From the NCBI GenBank assembly GCA_002914805.1, contig JXTB01000327.1, positions 224,991 to 288,990 of the forward strand: a DNA stretch of 64,000 nt, written 5' to 3'. The DNA comes from Parasponia andersonii. Its lineage: Eukaryota > Streptophyta > Magnoliopsida > Rosales > Cannabaceae. Positions 34,271 to 44,500 of this stretch are shown one piece after another. The notes below the pieces were generated by a model that saw only the letters and a program-made list of their open reading frames with translations, was not told where the DNA came from and ran no database searches. Positions within the stretch are counted from its first letter, which is position 1. Each line of letters begins with the position of its first letter. The position numbers and the translations under genes were made by a program.

Positions 34271-34590
34271 ACCTCAGCGCCAGTCTTTGCAGCAGTCTCA
34301 ACCACTTGAATGAGCTGAGTAGCCGGAACGGGTCCAGTTGAGTGGGCAGCGACTTTGGCGTACTGCTTCTGGTTGGGAACCTCAGATATGAGGGCCTTTA
34401 TGGAGAAACTTCTCGAAGGTCCGCAATTGAAAAGTCGAACTCTTCTGGTTGGACTCCTCAAAGGAAGAGGTGAGTGGTTAGGTTGATTCAAAGGGGAAAT
34501 TGACCTTGGAATATGAGAAAGCCTCAAAGGCAGATTCTTTGGCATTGTGGAGAAGTAGGAGTTGGGCATTTGGATTGAAGGAGAAGCCAT
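13115..34590 (-). CDS. IMPL1: Chloroplast inositol monophosphatase-like phosphatase, 10 exons over 21.5 kb
   Basis: Exons (minus, 5' to 3'): 34590-34273, 33483-33416, 31932-31799, 30832-30744, 29608-29551, 29459-29407, 14856-14758, 14630-14517, 14309-14208, 13213-13115. Spliced length is 1134 nt, 377 aa, close to Arabidopsis IMPL1. Phases match at every junction. The first ~80 residues are Ser/Arg/Pro-rich and acid-poor, as in a plastid transit peptide. The metal-binding motifs of the family are intact: GEEGG in exon 3, DPLDGT across the exon 3/4 junction, and WDMAAG in exon 8. The end, [15 protein letters not shown] then WFKPE, is typical of IMPL1. The family hydrolyses myo-inositol monophosphates in a Mg2+- and Li+-sensitive reaction; a plastid location is inferred. 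All introns are GT-AG. Intron 6 (29406-14857, 14.5 kb) holds three copia elements and starts with a weak GTTGGC donor. Confidence 0.95.
15174..15456 (-). repeat. 3' LTR of element A
   Basis: Closely matches 22695-22918 over about 225 bp and then extends about 55 bp further. The left boundary is uncertain: 15174 if AAACA is the target duplication, about 15183 if the LTR must end in CA. Confidence 0.75.
15961..16220 (+). repeat. 5' LTR of element B
   Basis: 260 bp, TG...CA ends, followed directly by the primer-binding site. The AATAAAATAG near its end is the probable poly(A) signal. Confidence 0.92.
16257..20578 (+). pseudogene. Element B gag-pol remnant
   Basis: Order: gag (16257-16466, then frameshifted 16513-17193), protease ([11 protein letters not shown] at about 17400), pre-integrase ([15 protein letters not shown] at about 17795), integrase ([24 protein letters not shown]; 17970-18470), RT (19107-19790, with GCKWVF-like, DIKNAFLNG and [11 protein letters not shown]), and RNase H to [10 protein letters not shown] (ends about 20600). 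This IN-before-RT order is Ty1/copia. Gag's zinc knuckle is CNHC....Q....C, so the metal-binding His is Gln. In-frame stops occur at 19788, 20133 and 20155, among others. Not functional. Confidence 0.9.
20629..20888 (+). repeat. 3' LTR of element B
   Basis: Pairs with 15961-16220; roughly 92% identical by eye. Confidence 0.92.
22590..22694 (-). repeat. LTR fragment of the element C family inside element A
   Basis: On minus, 22694 begins TGTGGAATTTTAGAATTG, the start of the element C LTR (24328), and stays similar for about 100 bp to GGCTGGTTTGTTTCCAGCAA. It then joins the element A pol linker directly. The 5' LTR of A is thus followed, head to tail, by a truncated LTR of a different family. 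Confidence 0.8.
22695..22918 (-). repeat. 5' LTR of element A (truncated)
   Basis: About 224 bp matching 15233-15456. It lacks the last ~55 bp and the primer-binding site. Confidence 0.8.
22919..24327. other. IMPL1 intron 6 sequence between elements A and C
   Basis: AT-rich with no supported open frame and no recognisable repeat. It may be part of the original intron. Confidence 0.6.
24328..24575 (+). repeat. 5' LTR of element C
   Basis: Starts TGTGGAATTTTAG and ends AATTTCTTCA. It lacks a segment of about 50 bp (the TTTGTTCC...TTTTATTT part) present in both 3' copies. Confidence 0.9.
24623..28540 (+). pseudogene. Element C gag-pol remnant
   Basis: Gag starts at 24623 ([20 protein letters not shown]) and is shifted near 25010. 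Its zinc knuckle is CEHC....H....Y, with the last Cys lost. The protease box reads DSEASDHMT, with the Gly of the DSGA motif changed to Glu. Integrase lies at 26150-26680 ([18 protein letters not shown]). RT spans about 26900-27760; its catalytic box at 27598-27609 reads YVDN, and about five residues before it are deleted. RNase H ([21 protein letters not shown]) runs to about 28510. Several stops and frameshifts. RT is close to that of element A, so A and C are related families. Confidence 0.9.
28545..28796 (+). repeat. First (inner) 3' LTR copy of element C, 3'-truncated
   Basis: Starts TGTGGAATTTTAG after the polypurine region. It stops at TATTTTGTG, about 45 bp short of the LTR end, where the second copy takes over. 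Confidence 0.88.
28795..29091 (+). repeat. Second (outer) 3' LTR copy of element C
   Basis: Starts TGTAGAATTTCAGAATTG, a slightly altered LTR start, and runs to AATTTCTTCA directly before TAGTT. Confidence 0.9.
34235..34270. repeat. (TA)n(GA)n microsatellite at the IMPL1 exon 1 donor
   Basis: In the IMPL1 transcript the first donor GAG|GTTCTC runs straight into (CT)n(TA)n. The tract is pyrimidine-rich and likely polymorphic in length, right next to a splice site. Confidence 0.85.
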
Positions 34591-34692
34591 GGAAGGGAAG
34601 GAAAGAGATTCGAAATGGTTGAGCTCAGCTCACACAGTAGCCAGTCGCAGTAGCAGTACCAGTAGCAGTACCACAGGCTTTCTTTCTTCGAA

Positions 34693-34728
34693 TGGTATCC
34701 GTATCCGTATCCGTATCCGTATCCGTAT
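34693..34728. repeat. (GTATCC)6 hexanucleotide repeat in the IMPL1 leader
   Basis: Six perfect GTATCC units about 100-140 bp upstream of the IMPL1 ATG, likely in the 5' UTR or core promoter. A shorter GTAGCAGTACCA-type repeat lies at 34636-34675. Confidence 0.95.
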
Positions 34729-34765
34729 CCGATGATGACCAAGCCGACAAATTAAGCGAATATTA

Positions 34766-35881
34766 GGAGTAATTTGCAGCAAAAATCCTTAACGTTTAGC
34801 TTCTTTTTGGCATCTAAGTCTCCAGACTTTAAATTTTGACATTTAAATCCCCAACCCTTCAAAACTTTTGCACCATTAGTCCATCTAACTTTACCGTTTA
34901 AAAAAGGGGGGGAAAAAAAAATTGCAGAGAGAAAAAGAAGGAAACATTCAGCTCTTTGAAAGAAATCCCAGAAAATAAGAACTATGATATTTCTCAACAA
35001 ACTTAATTTAAACATATAATTCCGGTTTCTTTATAGTAAAATGCAATTCTTCCTTATCCTTGGATTCTCCGTTTTGGTCTGGTTTGGTCGTCAAATCAAA
35101 ACATTGTCCCAATGTTCATGAAAAAATAAAAAATAATATAAAAAAATAAAAAGTTTTACGTCAAAATTAGAAGTTTAACTAGATTAATAAGACATTATTG
35201 ACTAGATTAATATAAATAAATAATGCTTCATTTGAAAACAATATCTGATAAACATGAACTCAATTTTTTTTAATAACTTATACCGAAGATAAACACTAAA
35301 ATAAACAAATGTATGCAACATCAATTATTGAGGAGTCAAAAATTGAAAGAGATACAAGAGACGAAAAGCAAGAAAAAGGTTTGATTTTGGGCCTCTGAGA
35401 ACTAAACAACTGCATTTGACAATTCCCTACTAATGATGCAAAGAAAAAAAAAACGAAAATTCCTTATTAAAAATTTCATGCTCAAATGACACAGTTTCAA
35501 TCTACTTTCTCCTCCTTGGCCAACGTTTCCTCACTCTACTTCTTCAAACGCCTAGATCGATAATGGCCCATCTTTCTCCACCACAAAATCGATTGAACAA
35601 CCACACAAATTTGAGGGGGAAAAAAAAATAAATGAGCTTATGAGTTTTCTGGCATTTCAAAAAGCTCTCTGGATTTTCAGAGAGCCGAGGTTTTATTTTT
35701 TTTTTACATAATATTCGGGCAAGATTAACAGAATGACTAACGGTACTAAACTTTTGGGAGGCTTGGGATTTAAATGCCAAAATTTAAATTTTGGGGACTT
35801 TTTTTTTTTGAGATTTTTTTTTTTTTTGGACTTAAAATGCCAAACAATCTAAACATTGAGGATTTTTGTTACAAATTACCC
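34766..35881. mobile_element. Long-inverted-repeat element (MULE- or MITE-like), non-autonomous
   Basis: The left end GGAGTAATTTGCAGCAAAAATCC and the right end, reverse-complemented, GGGTAATTTGTAACAAAAATCC are the outermost parts of imperfect inverted repeats about 130-150 bp long. Both arms share phrases such as GGCATTTAAATCCC and AACATTTAAATCCC. The interior (about 34910-35700) has no convincing coding region. No clear target duplication. Long inverted repeats suggest a Mutator-like origin. It ends about 175 bp upstream of the IMPL1 ATG, within the promoter region. Confidence 0.65.
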
Positions 35882-38800
35882 AAAAGATAATAAGCTTTTT
35901 TTTTTCGTTTTCATTTTTTCTTTCCTTCATTTGTGGCCGTTAGACAAACTAGCCCCCCGTAATTACGGAGAGTAAAAACTCTTAAAGAAAACAATAAAAA
36001 AGTAATAAAAAAACAACAAAAAATGCGAGGAAGTACAAGACAAACAAGTCGTCTTCTTCTCTCTTCAACTCACGGTAAGCAGAAGATTGGGGTTTCGACC
36101 ACAACCGCCATGGAGGTTCGACTAGTCCAACCAAACTCACTTCGTCGATAAGGAAAAATCGTTCAATTTGGTGCCTTTCCCTTATGTTAGGACTACTCCG
36201 AACACGTCTCTCTCTACGATCTGCATATACATATATATTTTTGAAACTAGAAGATATTGATCAAACTTTTCCAATTCACGATCTATGTAAATATTTTGGA
36301 ATTGACTGTGTTATTAAATATTAATATTTTAGAATAAAAAAATTATTTGAATATTATGATGGTATTGATTCATTTTTAAAATCACTTTTGCCTTTATTTA
36401 GTTTTTAGAGAAAAAAAAAATTCTAAAAATCTCTATTGGACCTAGACAAGTTCTATTAGTCCAATTGAGGTCTTTTGAGAGAGTTAACAATGCTTTTAAA
36501 AATCTTTACCAGATTTAGTCGAGCTCTACTATATTTAATCGAGTTTTTTTCTTTTTAAGTTAATAACAAATCTGAGAATCTCTATTAGACTTAGTCGAGT
36601 AATTAACGATCTTTCTATATTTCTCAATTGGAACAATAGAGGTCGATTAGATCAATCGATATGGTGCTTTTATACACTTTTTTGCCTTTCTTTTTCTTAA
36701 TAATTTTACACTAAGTGTCTTTTTTATCTTGTAGATCGTTGATCAAAGATCCTCGGAGCCATCACCTTCGTCTACGCATATAGATGATCATGAATAAGTT
36801 CGAAATCAAGATAAAGTAAAAAAAATTCAATATAGAATAGATTGATTTCCCTAACAATATCTGTAATATGACACTTAACTCTATTTAATTATAGATATTA
36901 TTAGGAAACCAATCTATTCTCATTGATGAAGTATGCACTAATATTTGTGCTCAAATGCTCAAAATATCTAGTAAGTTAGGAATCCTAAGTGAAATCAACT
37001 ATGTTTCGGAATAGGTACTTCCATAAGAAAAATTGCATTATTGCCAATAATATAAAGACCAAACTAGTCAGCATGGCCACCCAAACACAAAGTAGGAACA
37101 CATGGAGAAATCCCACTTATGAGGCATATGTGATCAAGTTCATCAAGCTTGACGTGATTGACTTTTCTTTTCATTACCTCATCGATGACAGAGTATTTTT
37201 TTTTTCAGAAAAAGATGGCTATATAAATTTTTTTGCCAAAATTGGGATCCTTAGATAATATTTCCTCTTGTATTTACTTAGGCTAAATTATCTTTTTTGT
37301 ATTAGTGTTAATTTTTAGAGTACTCTCAGTAAAGCTATACTATAGGTACTATGTCATACAAACACAACATAATATTATAAAATTCACTTGTAAGACATGA
37401 GTAACAATATCACATTATAATAAATTTATTTATAGTGTCACGTGAAAGAGTAAATAATTATTTATAATATAGTGTTACATTAAAATAATCATTCCTCATA
37501 AATGGGTAACATTACAATAATTAAATAATGAATTATTCTTATTCAAGTGTCGTGTCATATTATAAGTGACATAATAATAATCATTCATAAAAAATGTGTA
37601 AAATTATAGTACTTATTCCTAAGTAAGTATAATATTATAATAATTATATAATACTTGTTATTAACTCCATGTAGTGCCATAATAATGAATAAATAATTTT
37701 TTTCAATAAAAGAAATAAATTATTATATTAATAAAAAAAATTTGAAACTATTTCTCAAATGAATCTAGATGAGCTCAACTGGATGCAACCAAGAAGAGTT
37801 CAAAGGGCTAATCACCCTAACTATGGTTCAATCAAGCTCTATTGGATCCAATGAGTTAATAATTTAAATAAACAAAGCTTTCTAAAAATCTCAACTAGAT
37901 CTAGTCGAGTTCAACTAGGTCTAATTGAGTAATAATTTAAATAACCAAAACTCCCTGTAAATCTTGACTGGGTCTAATCGAGTTTGACTGAGTCCAGTTG
38001 AGTTATAATTCGAAAAATCAAAACTACATAAAAAGCTTGATTGGACCTCAATGGATCCAGTCAAGATTCAATTTTAAATATGAAAATAGAAGACAATTGG
38101 ATCTAGTCAAGATTCTTCCATTCTTAGTTGTTGCTTTTGAGATATTTACTCCATAACATAAAGGATTAGAAATTGTAGAAACTAAATACATTAATATTGT
38201 TTATCCAAAATCTCCCCCGAGTTAATACTAGAATCATCAATGGTCTGGACATCTATTCCTCGGATCTTGATCCTCTTTCCACTTATCATATTGAATATAG
38301 ATTGTCGTATGATGCATTCCTGTAATAAAATAGATTATTGATATTGGGAATAATGGAAATTAAATTTCATATCGTTAAATTATTTTTAAAAACTAAAGTA
38401 TGAAAAAAAGAGAGAAGTGTATGTAAGCTTTTCATTTTAAATCTCAACCGATCAAGTTGAGCTTAACTAGATCCAGCCAAGAGCTATATTGTTCATCTTC
38501 TTCCTTCTTGGTAGTCTCACGATTTTTAGCTTAAAAATCACAAAATAGATCTCCTGGCATGCAAAAAAATCAAGCTTTTTTGAGGAGATTTGGAAAGCTC
38601 ATTGGGTTTTGTGTGTAGAATGGAAAGAGGAGGATTAGAGAGATATTAGAGAACGAGAGGAGGATTCACATTCTTCTTCCCTCATTTGTTTTTTCTTTTT
38701 GTTTTCTTTTTTTCTAAACTATATTTAATTCTTTCATAGGAAAGGACACATAAAGGGCATTATAGGAATGTCAAAATATCATTAAAAGAGGAGTCTAATT

Positions 38801-40509
38801 GACTTAAATTAAAAAAGTAGAAGTCTATAAACCTAAAAACACTTAGAATAAGTTTAAAAACTAAATTTCTCCAATAAATATGCTCCATGGATGCCCAATT
38901 ACAACCCTCAATAAACGTTCAAAATATGACTGTAGGATAAAATTTCCCTTAAAAGTGTAGCTTTATTTATTCATGTTAAAAAAAAAAGAGTTTGTGGATC
39001 CTTGCATTCTTTAATTAATGACTATTTGGTCCTTAAGCTAAATAAATGTCTGGAAAAATCCCTCAATTAACTAGTTAATGACAATAACATTATTTTATAG
39101 AAATTGTTAACATTGTTAAAAATTGAACAGAAGAAATGGTGTATAACATGTGGTTAAAAAAGAGTCCTCTTCCTTCAGATGTATAGATAAGTTCATAAGA
39201 TTTGAGATTGCTTCCTTTTTCTTTTTCCCTCAAAATCTTTAATTTTAACCAAAAAGGATTTTATTATCACTAATTGATTAATTCATAGGATTTTTTGGAT
39301 ATTTATTTATTTTATGGATCAAATGGTCATTATACAAAAAATTCAAGAACATTTAGTGCAAACTCTAAAAAAACACTCAAAACTCCTCAAAACAAAACTC
39401 AAATATTCATTTTCGCTCTTCTCTCTCTCTCTCTCTCTCTAAATTTCTCCTATAACATCTCTCTCGCTAGTAAAATCTCTTAACTTTCTCTCTCACTCTC
39501 ATCTTTCTCGTGCACAATTGACAAATTGAATGCTTAGAAGAGTAATCAATATTATTGATTTTATGCTATAGTTTCTCTAATCATTGGTTTTTATATTATG
39601 CTTTTTATTTTCTGTTTTTTTATTTGTTTTCTTAGATTTCTAATTTAGGATGTCTTATCTTTTTACATTTAGTATGCAATTTATTTTCTTTTAAATTTTC
39701 CTTTGTATTTATTTTATTGTGTTTTGTTTCGAGTCTTAAGTTTACTTCCCAACTTCTACGATGAGTTTGAGTACTTAGAAGTTATAGTTCCAAATGAAAA
39801 TGAATGCAATTGATGATTATGTATTGTTCTATAGTTAATGTGCTAAATGATGATTATACTCATAATTGTGTGCATTTTAGCCAAAGTTAACTAGCACAGA
39901 TTAAGATATGTTTTGATTAGTAATTCATGTGATTTTACTTAGAATGTCACCCAAGTTTCTATTAGAAGGATTAAATGTAAGAACTCTCTTAGAAGTATTT
40001 TGTGGATTAAGATATTTAGTTTGAGCATCATAGCCAAATAAGACAGTTTTCTTGATTGATATCTAAAGAAATTCCCCTTATAAGCCAATTTAAGCCTATT
40101 TATAAACCTGTTTGATTGATTAAATACACATTATCTTACCGAGCCTAAATATTATTTTATCCTACCATTGGTTCTTTGTGTTGAGTAGAATAAGGGATAT
40201 TAGGAGGAGTTTCAAATAAATTAGGCTGGAATCAAAGATAAATGTGGGGAAAATTTCAAAATCTCAAGGGAAAAAAAAAAGAATTATTTGCAAGAAAATG
40301 AAGAAAAAGAAGTGACACTAGATTAAAAGTTCATAAGGGATAAAAATAAATTAATTATAGTTACCTAATTCACTAAATGCCTCTAAATTAGGTCTAAAGA
40401 AAAAAGGCCCCACTTGTTCGATTGAAATCACCTATCTAACGAATATTTCCTACAAGTTGCAAGCCAATTTAAGCTTTAGGTCATGCCAAAATAGATATTT
40501 TTGTTAGAA
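35882..40509. other. Intergenic DNA between IMPL1 and LCAT4
   Basis: No gene supported. A short ATG frame at 36110 ends after about 13 codons. 37320-37700 has repeated AT-rich GTGTCAC/ATTATAATAAT phrases. A (CT)n run lies at about 39420-39440. The rest is featureless. Confidence 0.6.
36400..38480. repeat. Degenerate repeats with an AGTCGAGTTCAACTAG-like core
   Basis: Phrases of the type CTAGATCTAGTCGAGTTCAA followed by CTAGGTCTAATTGAG recur at irregular spacing at about 36430-36660, 37765-38130 and 38445-38475. The best cluster (37880-38030) shows units of about 75-80 bp with a shared AATTTAAATAACCAAA spacer. No transposon class can be assigned. Confidence 0.55.
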
Positions 40510-40877
40510 GGGTAAATTGTAAAAAAATATTATAAGTTTTGAATATTCTGTAATTTAAATCCTAAAATTTAGATTCTATAAAATATTATTCTGAGATTAA
40601 GAATTTTAAAAAATTCATCCATATTCTATTGAATGTAACTTTTTAAATAAAATTAACCGGTAAACATAATAATATCCTCAAAATTAACAAAAATAATAAG
40701 GACTAATATAATTTTAGTAGAAAATATCATTATTTTGTAGTTACTAAAATGGGTCCAAAAATCAATGTATTAATTTTTAAAAATTCTTAATCTCAAAATA
40801 TTATTTTGCGAAGTCCAAAGATCAGAATTTAAATTACAGAATACTCATATTTCAAGATATTTTTTTGCATTTCACTC
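40510..40877. mobile_element. MITE with 9-bp target duplication, Mutator-like
   Basis: A 368-bp foldback element. The left end GGGTAAATTGTAAAAAAATA and the reverse-complemented right end GAGTGAAATGCAAAAAAATA start inverted repeats of about 110 bp; the inner parts share TATTCTGTAATTTAAAT and GAGATTAAGAATTTT. It is flanked by a perfect 9-bp duplication TTGTTAGAA (40501-40509 and 40878-40886). Nine-bp duplications and long inverted repeats are the signature of Mutator-like elements. No coding capacity. Lies about 700 bp beyond the LCAT4 stop codon. Confidence 0.88.
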
Positions 40878-41494
40878 TTGTTAGAACTTCTATAATATTG
40901 AAGTTAATTATAAATAGTAAACCATATTCAACTAATTGGATATTAAGTTGGCACTCATAATGTTCTCTTCGCACTAGGAGACCAATATAAAATTTATTTT
41001 AAGTTGCCATTTACAGGTTCTAAAAATTTAACGTTTAAATATTGGATGAAACTCACAGGAAAGAGCTGTCGAAAAAAAAGAAAATAGAAAAGAAACAAAC
41101 GGGCAAGAAATGACTCAAACACAACCTTTAAGCGTGGGCAAGGGAGTTCCGAGTTGAAGGTGTTCAGAGAGAGGCCATTCTTCGATTGGAAAACCTGCAA
41201 TGCTGAATGGGAAAGCCAGAGAAAACATTCTGGAAAAAACTATAAACATTGCATATAATGAAATGACAGAATCGCGGTACATCTTTTTCCTTCTAATATT
41301 GGAAAAAGGGACATAATAAATACAGAACGAATTCACACTCGCACGCACTATGTACATATCTGGATGGCATATCTTACAATGGAGTACCAAGTCCATGAGC
41401 ACTGTCAGTCTGTCACATAAGGTTTTATATACAGGATTTTGATTGCAATAAAGCTTTAAATCACATATTCTGGCTCTTACTGGGAACCCCTTTT

Positions 41495-41500
41495 TTTATT
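41495..41500 (-). terminator. Candidate poly(A) signal of LCAT4
   Basis: AATAAA on minus, about 70 bp after the stop codon at 41568, in a purine-rich tract. Motif and position only. Confidence 0.35.
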
Positions 41501-41567
41501 TTCTTTCTTTTTTTTTTCCAGGTGGGGTGGGAATTTTCCAAATACAGAGGTTCAAGTAGGAATCAAT

Positions 41568-44500
41568 TCAGGCATCAACTGAGACACTTACAGCATTCAA
41601 TTCGACACGCTGCTTGCCCTCATTCTGAGGGTGTACAACAATGGTAGCACAGGCCTCGGCTCGGGAAGATTGATTATTGCCTCCATTATGAGAAACTGTT
41701 ATAGAGCTCACGAAAGGCTTCTCACTACCCAAATTGTCTTGATTCTCTGATATGATCTCCCACTCTTCTTTCAGCGATGTCACTTGCAAGCCCTTCTCTT
41801 CGTGTCTTTCCATTTCAAAAGCAGTAGGTAAAATCACGTAATCATTTAGAGGATTATAGAAAGGATCGTGATCTGCCCTCAGCCAGTGCTTCAGAATCCG
41901 AAATACATGATGGTCACAAAGGATTCCTCGATGCTCGCCAGGAACACCAACCCTTGCTTCTGCATTAAGCCCATCAGCCTGGGGGAGTCAACCCAAAAAA
42001 AAGGATTAGAATAATTTATATATTTTTGACTTATACATTCACGCTTATTAATGGCAGATCTTATATAGCCAATTGAGCTCAATTGATCTAGGATCCTCGA
42101 AAGGGTGTGTGAATGTGTAGTCTAGGATTCTCGAAAGGATTCTCAATTGGCCTAGGATTCTTGAAATGGTGTGTGAGTGTGTGGAGAGGGAGAGGTTCGA
42201 ATCTTAGTTAAGCCAGTTTACATAAAACTTCCACAATAAATAAATTTAAAAAAATAATGGCAGATATTATGTTCTGTACAGCGTGACACCTTAGCCACAC
42301 AATTAAGGTGCACATAGTTTGTTGCTAACTTACAAGTTCCATAGGATCTAGCATTCTATAATAAAGTAGTGAAGTAAATCGTTAGATAAACTTAAAATAA
42401 ATAAATAAATAAATAAAGGAAACAAACAAACAAAACAAAAAACGGGAAAAAAATAAACAAAAACAAACTTAATAATAGTTGAAGCCTATTTATATCGATG
42501 TATAACAATAAAAACACATAAAAAGGAAATATAACCAAAAAAAGAAGAAAAACAGGCTGTGAAAAGAACTCCCAGCTTCCACTGTTCCAAATGATAATTG
42601 ACTTGAAACAAAAGGGGAATTGTTAAAATGGCATGTTGGTAATTACCCTTTTCTTTTTCTTCTTTTTTTTTCCTGTTAAATGAAAAAGCATTCTACATAA
42701 ACAATAACAATCGTTTATTTTTATTTCGTTTAAGTTGATTTTCTCTGGTCTTTCTTTTATTTTTCCTACTGTCTTTTCAGGTAGTTATTAGTCATTCCAT
42801 TACTATTTAATTGCTATAGTGCCATAACCCTTTTTGATTCAAAATTTTTAACCATTCTCCAACATATAATTACCAACATGTCACTACAGTTTTTTTTTCT
42901 TCAAATAAATTATTGCAGAAGCCAGCCCTTGTTTATTTCTTTTTCTTTTTCTCCCCTTTACGTTTTCGTTACTAAATTGATAATGGTATCTCCCAATTTT
43001 GTGTGTTTTGATTGTTTTCGGTTACTATTTCTGACAAGAATCAATCTTCTAAAATTAACTACGAAATTATTATTTCTTACTAAAAGGCTTAGTTGCAACC
43101 TGCAACTTTTTAATTTAGTTATTTTAAAGAGCACTACCAGACCACCTATTTAGTATGATTCCAACATATCTAGATTCATAATTTTATGACACTTTTTCTT
43201 TAATATCTTCTCCATGTACTTAGAAATATCAAATATATAAAAAAAGTTATCAAGCAATAATTTACCTATTTGTAATACCTATTTTCCTCGAAATAAACTC
43301 AACAAAAATCTATATTAACTTATGTTTGTTATTCGAAAAATAAGGTTTGTTTGACTTTGGTCAAGGATCATACTACAACCCCAAAGAAGTTACAAGCATG
43401 CTTTGTTTAGTACCTTATCTTGAAACTAAAACGTCAATTGTGTAACAAAAATTGTCAAACAACAATTACATATGATTTTTAACATTTTAACCTGACTTCT
43501 GTAACTAGTTTTAACCTGAAACCCTTAATTTAGGTGAGCCAAGAGGATTCAACTTTCAAGTCCCTACTATTCATTTCTTACAATTTAAAAACAACTGTCT
43601 ATCAGTAGATCCTACAAGCAGACTTCATAGAGAATCTAAAAGGAACAAATAACCGGGGATGAAAAGAACATAAAAACACTCTCCATATAGACCATAAACA
43701 GAGGACACTGTATTTTCAACAATGTAAGAAATGATGATATGATAAGTCCATAAAGAAGACAAACAATTTTTAACCAAAATAAATAACGTATCATAAGAAT
43801 TAGCAAACCTTGGCTGATTCTGCCGGGACTGTCCCATCACCATCAACGCAAACATATGTAGGCTGATTCATGCAAACACAAGAAAGCAATTATAACTCAG
43901 CCAAAAAAACAAATTATATCACATCTACGTATATTAAAAGAAAAGTTGAACTACTGAACAGAAGAGGAGGGTCCTCCGATCAATAGATGAAATTCCATAG
44001 AACAATAGATAAATGATAAATGCACTAAGATTTTGGACCAAGTAAGATTTTGGACCAAGAAGCTACAATTATATAATAATACACTCCGCAATTTGTAAGA
44101 GATAATTACCTGGAAATATCTTAGTTCTTGAAGATCTTTGACAGGTGTTTCCTCATTCCCGTAGCTGTATTGTAGAAAAAAATTTAGAATTGCATACAAC
44201 CAACCTCATGATAACATCATTTAGAAAAGCTAAACTAATGCCACGAAGCTTCGATTGCACAATAAATCTAACAATGAAAGAACTTTAGAGTGGTAAAAGT
44301 AATCATAAAACATTTAATCAGAATTAATGGAGCTATTACCATACACTATGAGGTGTCTTCATATTGATCCCATATATATTGAAGAATTTAACTTGGGAAG
44401 GAACTTTTGCACGAGAAAGGATCTTGCGTGTTTCATTAGCCCATTTCAAGATCTCCCAGTTGTACGGCAGAGGAATATTTACACCATTGTGAATCACCTA

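Noticed and set aside
36031-36160. Possible first exon with ATG at 36110 in a less AT-rich stretch
   Set aside because: The frame stops after about 13 codons and no downstream exon or homology follows.
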